Source of the DNA: Longimicrobium sp.
GTDB lineage: Bacteria > Gemmatimonadota > Gemmatimonadetes > Longimicrobiales > Longimicrobiaceae
Assembly (NCBI RefSeq): GCF_035474595.1
Contig: NZ_DATIND010000039.1
Span: 1 to 40,430, forward strand
Direction of reading: 5' to 3'
Length of the DNA: 40,430 nucleotides
Each line of letters starts with the position of its first letter. Position 1 is the stretch's first letter. The position numbers were made by a program, and so were the translations under genes. Of the stretch, positions 36,342-40,430 are shown piece after piece. Under the pieces are notes generated by a model. The model worked only from the letters and a program-made list of their open reading frames with translations. It was not told where the DNA came from and did not search any database.

Positions 36342-38717
36342 TTGCTGACACCTGACGAGATCATCAGGGACTACCGCATCGCCTTTCGCAGCCGCCAGGT
36401 GAGCACGCTCGCCGTCGGCGAGGTGATGCTCGGCCGCGCCATGTTCGGCATCTTCGGCGACGGCAAGGAGGTGGCGCAGGTGGCGCTGGCCCGGGCGTTC
36501 CGCCCCGGCGACCTGCGCTCCGGCTACTATCGCGACCAGACGCTCATGTTCGCGCTGGAGCTGCTCGACGTGCGGCAGTTCTTCGCGCAGCTCTACGCGC
36601 ACACCGACGTCGAAGCCGATCCGGCCTCGGGCGGGCGCGGGATGAACGCCCACTTCGCCACGCGCATGCTGGACGGCCAGGGGCGCTGGCTTCCGCTCAC
36701 CGAGGGCTACCAGTCGTCCGCCGACATCTCGCCCACGGGGGGGCAGATGCCCCGGCTGCTGGGGATGGCGTGGGCCTCCAGCCTGTACCGCAACCTGGAG
36801 GAGCTGCATCCGTTCACCGACTTCTCGCGGGGCGGCGACGAGGTGGCGTTCGGCACCATCGGCAACGCGTCGTGCGCGGAGGGGGTGTTCTGGGAGGCGA
36901 TGAACGCCGCCGGCGTGCTGCAGGTGCCCATGCTCATGTCCGTGTGGGACGACGGGTACGGCATCTCCGTTCCCAACGAGATCCAGGTGGCCAAGGGGAG
37001 CATCTCCGAGCTGCTGGAGGGCTTCCGCCGCACCCCCGGGAGCCCCGCGGGCTTCGAGATCGAGGTGGTGAAGGGGTGGGACTACCCCGCCCTGGTGGAG
37101 ACCTACCAGCGCGTGACGGAGATCGTCCGCCGCGAGCACGTGCCCGCGCTGGTCCACGTGGTGGAGCTCACGCAGCCGCAGGGGCACTCCACCTCGGGGA
37201 GCCACACGCGCTACAAGTCGGCCGAGCGGCTGCAGTGGGAGCGCGAGCACGACGCCCTGCCGCGGATGCGGGCGTGGATCGTGGAGCAGGGGATGGCCAC
37301 GGCGGAGGAGCTGGACGCGCTGGAGAAGGAGGAGACGCAGCACGTCCGCGCCGCCCGCGACGCCGCGTGGCAGGCGTACCAGTCGCCGATCGAGCAGGAG
37401 GCCGAGGCGCTGGCGGCGGTGATCGACCGCGCGGCGGCCGATGCGGGCGAGGCGCGCGCGCGGCTCGAGGCCGAGCGCGACGACCTGCGCCGCCGCAAGG
37501 CGCCGCTCCGGCGCGACCTGGCCGTCGCCGCGCACCGGGCGCTCGTGGCCGCGCGGGGCACGCCGGCCACGGAGCCCCTCCTCCGCTGGCGCCGCGAGCA
37601 GGAAGCGCGGATGGCGGAGCGCTACCACACGCACCTCCTCTCCGAGTCCGACGAGGCCGCGACGTGCGTTCCCGTGCTGCCGCCCGAGTACACGGCGGAT
37701 TCGGTCGAGGTGGACGGCTACAAGGTGCTGAACGCCTGCTTCGACGCGGCGCTGAAGCGGGACCCGCGGGTGATCGCGTTCGGCGAGGACGTGGGACGGC
37801 TGGGCGACGTGAACCAGGGGTTCGTGGACCTCCAGGCGCGCTACGGCCACCTGCGCGTGGCCGACACGGGGATCCGCGAGGCCACCATCATGGGGCAGGC
37901 CATCGGCATGGCGCTGCGGGGCCTTAGGCCCATCGCGGAGATCCAGTACCTGGACTACCTGCTCTACGGCCTGCAGATCCTTTCCGACGACCTGGCGACG
38001 CTGCGCTACCGCACGGCCGGCGGGCAGAAGGCGCCCGTCATCATCCGCACGCGCGGGCACCGGCTGGTGGGCGTGTGGCACTCGGGCTCGCCGATGGCGA
38101 TGATGCTGGGCGCGCTGCGGGGAGTGCACGTCCTCGTTCCCCGCGACATGACGCGGGCCGCGGGCTTCTACAACACGCTCCTGCGCTCCGACGACCCGGC
38201 CGTGGTGGTGGAGGTGCTGAACGGGTACCGGGTGAAGGAGCGGCTCCCCGCCAACATCGGCACGTTCACGCTGCCGCTGGGGGTGGTGGAGGTGCTGCGC
38301 GAGGGGACGGACTGCACGGTGGTCACCTACGGCGCCTGCTGCGCCATCGCCATGGAGGCCGCGGCGGCGCTGGAGACGGTGGGGATCAGCACGGAGGTGA
38401 TCGACGTGCAGTCGCTGCTCCCCTTCGACGTGGACGGCGGCATCCTCCGGTCGATCCGGAAGACCAGCAAGGTGCTCTTCCTGGACGAGGACGTGCCCGG
38501 CGGCGCCACCGCGTACATGATGCAGGAGGTGGTGGAGCGGCAGGGCGGGTTCCACTGGCTCGACGCGGCCCCGCGCACCCTCTCGGCGGCGGCGCACCGC
38601 GCCGCCTACGGGCGGGACGGCGACTACTGGTCCAAGCCCAACGCGGAGACCGTCTTCGACGCGGTGTACGAGATCGTCTCCGAGACGGCGCCTGCGCGCT
38701 TCCCCTCGCTCGCCTGA
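36342..38717 (+). CDS. Fused alpha/beta 2-oxoacid (branched-chain type) dehydrogenase E1
   Basis: The product is 791 residues from the TTG at 36342, with AAGGA nine bases upstream. Residues about 1-430 are the E1 alpha part ([26 protein letters not shown] ... [23 protein letters not shown] ... DDGYGISVP). They include the thiamine-diphosphate binding region. Residues about 455-791 are the E1 beta part ([24 protein letters not shown] ... [23 protein letters not shown] ... [12 protein letters not shown]). The enzyme would decarboxylate branched-chain 2-oxoacids or pyruvate and pass the acyl group to an E2 lipoyl protein. Single-chain E1 fusions of about 800 residues occur in Gemmatimonadota and Bacteroidota. 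No E2 or E3 gene is nearby, so partners lie elsewhere. Confidence 0.9.
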   Translation: MLTPDEIIRDYRIAFRSRQVSTLAVGEVMLGRAMFGIFGDGKEVAQVALARAFRPGDLRSGYYRDQTLMFALELLDVRQFFAQLYAHTDVEADPASGGRGMNAHFATRMLDGQGRWLPLTEGYQSSADISPTGGQMPRLLGMAWASSLYRNLEELHPFTDFSRGGDEVAFGTIGNASCAEGVFWEAMNAAGVLQVPMLMSVWDDGYGISVPNEIQVAKGSISELLEGFRRTPGSPAGFEIEVVKGWDYPALVETYQRVTEIVRREHVPALVHVVELTQPQGHSTSGSHTRYKSAERLQWEREHDALPRMRAWIVEQGMATAEELDALEKEETQHVRAARDAAWQAYQSPIEQEAEALAAVIDRAAADAGEARARLEAERDDLRRRKAPLRRDLAVAAHRALVAARGTPATEPLLRWRREQEARMAERYHTHLLSESDEAATCVPVLPPEYTADSVEVDGYKVLNACFDAALKRDPRVIAFGEDVGRLGDVNQGFVDLQARYGHLRVADTGIREATIMGQAIGMALRGLRPIAEIQYLDYLLYGLQILSDDLATLRYRTAGGQKAPVIIRTRGHRLVGVWHSGSPMAMMLGALRGVHVLVPRDMTRAAGFYNTLLRSDDPAVVVEVLNGYRVKERLPANIGTFTLPLGVVEVLREGTDCTVVTYGACCAIAMEAAAALETVGISTEVIDVQSLLPFDVDGGILRSIRKTSKVLFLDEDVPGGATAYMMQEVVERQGGFHWLDAAPRTLSAAAHRAAYGRDGDYWSKPNAETVFDAVYEIVSETAPARFPSLA

Positions 38718-38840
38718 ACGGGAGCGGCGCACCTCAGGTGAAGGGGTGCCGGGAGCAGATGGACAAGGTCGCCGAATGGCTCGGGATTCAAGATGGATTC
38801 GGTCGAGGAGCGGTGAAACGGCGGTACACCAGAAACGAAA

Positions 38841-38876
38841 ACGGCCCCGCCGGTCTAATAAGAGCGGCGGGGCCGT
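38841..38876 (-). terminator. Hairpin terminator, duplicate of the tRNA-cluster terminator
   Basis: A 12-bp perfect stem (38841-38852 with 38865-38876) with a 12-nt loop, followed on the minus strand by TTTTCGTTTC. It sits before the degenerate tRNA copy as the terminator at 39778 does for the intact cluster. It may also end the E1 transcript. Confidence 0.7.
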
Positions 38877-38885
38877 AGATCGTTT

Positions 38886-38908
38886 CAGCGCAACAGCGGA
38901 GACGGAGG
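38886..38908. repeat. tRNA-Ser 3'-end repeat, copy II
   Basis: 22 of 23 bases match copies I (25547) and III (39823), with A in place of G at 38902. Here it overlaps the 3' end of the degenerate tRNA-Ser. Confidence 0.6.
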
Positions 38909-38968
38909 GGCTCGAACCGCGCCCGCCGCATTTCGAGGGCAGTGCCTTGCCAGTTAGACTACGCCTCC
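38897..38968 (-). pseudogene. Degenerate tRNA-Ser(CGA) copy
   Basis: It matches the intact tRNA-Ser(CGA) at 39834-39916 over the acceptor, D-arm and anticodon loop. The anticodon stem is broken (CTGCC against TGCGG), the long variable arm is lost and the T-stem is disrupted. It is 72 nt, against 83 for the intact gene. A functional tRNA is improbable. Confidence 0.75.
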
Positions 38969-38989
38969 AGAACTACTCCGACTTCCCAG

Positions 38990-39029
38990 TCGGGACGGCC
39001 GGATTTGAACCGGCGGCCCCTCGCTCCCG
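38990..39029 (-). pseudogene. Truncated tRNA-Pro(CGG), 3' half
   Basis: It matches the 3' half of the intact tRNA-Pro at 39938-40011 (acceptor strand, T-arm, and half of the anticodon stem), then diverges abruptly at about 39030. Together with the terminator and tRNA-Ser copy it shows a partial duplication of the tRNA cluster end. An 8-bp inverted repeat (GGAACGGC/GCCGTTCC, 39033-39064) lies right at the break. Confidence 0.7.
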
Positions 39030-39189
39030 GCAGGAACGGCTCTGCCTTTGATCGTTGCCGTTCCGAATCAGAACACGTTTATCGCCAAATTCTTGCTGAG
39101 ATGGTGCGATCGCGATAGCGTGGGCTTTGCCTTCAACGTTGGCCGCGCCCCGCGGCCAGTCCTGTGACCGATCAGCTGAGGGGGCAGTC

Positions 39190-39717
39190 ATGTGGATACT
39201 CAAAAATCAGCTTGCCTGGACGTTGCCTCTCATCGCGTTTCTCGGCGGAGGGACCTCCACGGAGTTGCTCGCCAGGCGCGATCTCGCGGCGGTGCAGCCA
39301 TGTACGGAGTGCAACATTGTCGAGGAAGGAATCTGGAACGAAAACCTTATCAACACGACGGTCTATGGGTACAGTCAGGACACCCATCGATTCTACCCAG
39401 TGACCGTTACGGCTGTTTACAGGGAGGGCCCCTATCGAGTTCTAGACTGGTACGATCCCGTTTCCGGCAGGCGCGGACATGACGACGCGACGAGGTATTA
39501 CTCGTACCGGAACATGCAGAACATACGGGCTCGGGGCAACCAGCCTGATCCATCCCAAGTCGAGACCCAGGAGCGGAATGGCTGGCTGGCGAGCTGCGCC
39601 ATGGCCCTACGGGGACGCGCGTCCCACAATCTAGCCGAGCAGTGGATCGGCGAACGCGGATGCTGCGAAAGCACCGCGGCGCGGCGCTATGGGCCGAACC
39701 ACGCAGTATGCGGCTGA
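39190..39717 (+). CDS. Hypothetical exported or membrane-anchored protein (175 aa)
   Basis: The ATG at 39190 follows GAGGGG at a suitable distance. The product begins with a hydrophobic segment (LAWTLPLIAFLGGG), probably a signal peptide or anchor. The rest has a CTEC pair, an aromatic-rich stretch (VYGYSQDTHRFYPVTVTAVY) and a CC pair near the end (GERGCCES). No family was recognised. Codon and base composition are lower in GC than the surroundings, which could mean recent transfer. It lies inside the tRNA-cluster duplication, between the degenerate and intact copies. A longer in-frame start at 39127 lacks a ribosome site. Whether it is expressed is uncertain. Confidence 0.55.
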   Translation: MWILKNQLAWTLPLIAFLGGGTSTELLARRDLAAVQPCTECNIVEEGIWNENLINTTVYGYSQDTHRFYPVTVTAVYREGPYRVLDWYDPVSGRRGHDDATRYYSYRNMQNIRARGNQPDPSQVETQERNGWLASCAMALRGRASHNLAEQWIGERGCCESTAARRYGPNHAVCG

Positions 39718-39777
39718 CCGGCGGTTCCGAACGCCGGACGGGCCCGCCGGGTACAGCGATCGCAACTACGCCAACGC

Positions 39778-39815
39778 AAAACGGCCCCTGCGATCGTAAG
39801 ATCGCGGGGCCGTTT
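39778..39815 (-). terminator. Terminator of the tRNA cluster
   Basis: AAACGGCCCC and GCGATC pair with GATCGC and GGGGCCGTTT around a GTAA loop, with a single bulge. On the minus strand it ends in GGCCGTTTTG. It lies about 20 bp after the tRNA-Ser(CGA) 3' end. Confidence 0.8.
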
Positions 39816-39822
39816 GCGATTG

Positions 39823-39845
39823 CAGCGCAACAGCGGAGGCGGAGG
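39823..39845. repeat. tRNA-Ser 3'-end repeat, copy III
   Basis: This is the intact locus: downstream flank, discriminator, acceptor strand and first part of the T-stem of tRNA-Ser(CGA). Tyrosine-recombinase integrases usually target this part of tRNA genes. Confidence 0.6.
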
Positions 39846-39916
39846 GACTCGAACCCCCAAGGGCTTGCGCCCGCCGCATTTCGAGTGCGGTGCCTTACCA
39901 GTTAGACTACGCCTCC
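39834..39916 (-). tRNA. tRNA-Ser (anticodon CGA)
   Basis: The acceptor pairs GGAGGCG with CGCCTCC. The anticodon stem is CCGCA/TGCGG with loop CTCGAAA, giving CGA for codon UCG. The long variable arm (GGGC/GCCC) is that of a serine tRNA. T-loop TTCGAGT. The length is 83 nt without CCA. Confidence 0.9.
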
Positions 39917-39937
39917 AGAACTACTCCGACTTCTCAG

Positions 39938-40011
39938 TCGGGACGGCCGGATTTGAACCGGCGACCCCTCGCTCCCGAAGCGAGTGCTCTACCGGGCTGA
40001 GCCACGTCCCG
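39938..40011 (-). tRNA. tRNA-Pro (anticodon CGG)
   Basis: Acceptor CGGGACG/CGTCCCG. Anticodon stem CTCGC/GCGAG with loop TTCGGGA, giving CGG for codon CCG. T-loop TTCAAAT. Length 74 nt. Confidence 0.92.
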
Positions 40012-40046
40012 AAGCCCTTTGTGCCACACCTGCACCTGCATCCGAA

Positions 40047-40133
40047 CGGACCGGGTGGGATTCGAACCCACGAGGGCTGTTACACCCCACACGATTTCCA
40101 ATCGTGCTCCTTAAGCCGCTCGGACACCGGTCC
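40047..40133 (-). tRNA. tRNA-Ser (anticodon GGA)
   Basis: Acceptor GGACCGG/CCGGTCC. Anticodon stem CACGA/TCGTG with loop TTGGAAA, giving GGA for UCC and UCU. Long variable arm. Length 87 nt. Confidence 0.93.
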
Positions 40134-40142
40134 AGGGCGGAG

Positions 40143-40229
40143 CGGAGAGGGCGGGATTCGAACCCGCGTCTGCCTTTTGAGCAGGACGGTTTAGCAAACC
40201 GTTGGTTTTAGCCACTCACCCACCTCTCC
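40143..40229 (-). tRNA. tRNA-Ser (anticodon GCT)
   Basis: Acceptor GGAGAGG/CCTCTCC. Anticodon stem ACGGT/ACCGT with loop TTGCTAA, giving GCT for AGC and AGU. Long variable arm (CCTGCTC/AAGGCAG region). Length 87 nt. Confidence 0.93.
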
Positions 40230-40270
40230 ATGCCAGTACGCGCGCGGTCAGCCCACCGCGTGCGCCCGAG

Positions 40271-40343
40271 TTGCCCCCCCAGGGCTCGAACCTGGACTTT
40301 CCTGATCCAGAGTCAGGCGTGTTGCCAGTTACACCAAGGGGCA
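40271..40343 (-). tRNA. tRNA-Gln (anticodon CTG)
   Basis: Acceptor TGCCCCT with GGGGGCA (one wobble). Anticodon stem CCTGA/TCAGG with loop CTCTGGA, giving CTG for CAG. T-loop TTCGAGC. Length 73 nt. Confidence 0.9.
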
Positions 40344-40397
40344 GCGGTGCCCGTTCCCTGTTTCAGGGTCTATACTCCACGGGCGAGGAGAGAACAG

Positions 40398-40430
40398 AGC
40401 GGGAGACGGGGCTCGAACCCGCGACCCTCA
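40398..40430 (-). tRNA. Partial tRNA, probably tRNA-Gly (5' part outside window)
   Basis: Only the T-arm (GCGGG TTCGAGC CCCGT) and acceptor 3' strand CTCCCGC with discriminator T are visible, preceded by TGAGGGTC. This 3' half matches the usual bacterial tRNA-Gly(TCC). The anticodon is beyond the window, so identity is inferred. Confidence 0.65.

Noticed and set aside
36339-38732. Almost complete antisense frame opposite the E1 dehydrogenase
   Set aside because: Low-complexity composition and no recognisable domain; the sense strand has clear E1 motifs.

Overview
The window is very GC-rich. It carries features common in soil Gemmatimonadota: lipoprotein subtilases, a TonB-dependent receptor with a carboxypeptidase-like domain, large sigma-54 activators, Tat-exported hydrolases and a fused alpha/beta 2-oxoacid dehydrogenase E1. 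A Longimicrobium-like organism is my best guess. This is inference from gene style; there is no marker gene to prove it.

Left part (1-7.7 kb): the 5' part of a GH15 glycoside hydrolase, a small basic protein, a TonB-dependent receptor closed by a strong terminator, and a NYN-domain nuclease with a clear promoter and a leader hairpin. A TPR protein with a small follower gene and a ZU5-like lipoprotein come next on the minus strand. Middle-left (7.9-18 kb) is repeat-rich. Two ~75-bp palindromic repeats bracket a decayed GxxExxY gene, and a third lies between two tandem subtilase lipoproteins. Two copies of a REP-associated tyrosine transposase (RAYT) unit are present, one intact and one frameshifted, each bounded by inverted REP-like hairpins. 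A sigma-54 activator with a degenerate receiver lies here, as do an HD-GYP phosphodiesterase and a GGDEF cyclase facing each other. The GGDEF gene has a near-consensus promoter and a terminator-like hairpin in its leader.

Middle (18-25.3 kb): a third lipoprotein subtilase (proteinase K-like), a secreted amidohydrolase, and three minus-strand genes for a zinc-ribbon protein, an SH3-like membrane protein and a multi-pass membrane protein. Right-middle (25.5-38.7 kb): a GAF histidine kinase, two Tat-exported epoxide-hydrolase-type enzymes, a STAS-like/alpha-beta hydrolase fusion, and a GAF-PAS-PAS sigma-54 activator divergent from a cysteine-free cNMP/glutaredoxin-like/FAD oxidoreductase. The fused E1 dehydrogenase ends this part. 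A 23-bp sequence identical to the 3' end of tRNA-Ser(CGA) plus flank lies at its left edge (25.55 kb) and recurs at 38.89 and 39.82 kb. This 13-kb block may therefore be an old tRNA-associated island, though no integrase is visible.

Right end (38.8-40.4 kb): a minus-strand tRNA cluster (Gly partial, Gln-CTG, Ser-GCT, Ser-GGA, Pro-CGG, Ser-CGA) with its terminator. Beyond it lies a degenerate duplicate of the terminator, tRNA-Ser and half of tRNA-Pro. A small exported protein gene sits between the two copies.

No CRISPR array, rRNA, phage or recognised defence system was seen. The most unusual signals are the tRNA-Ser-end repeats, the RAYT/REP pair, the leader hairpins of the GGDEF and NYN genes, the STAS-hydrolase fusion, and the loss of key residues in the sigma-54 receiver and the FAD oxidoreductase.
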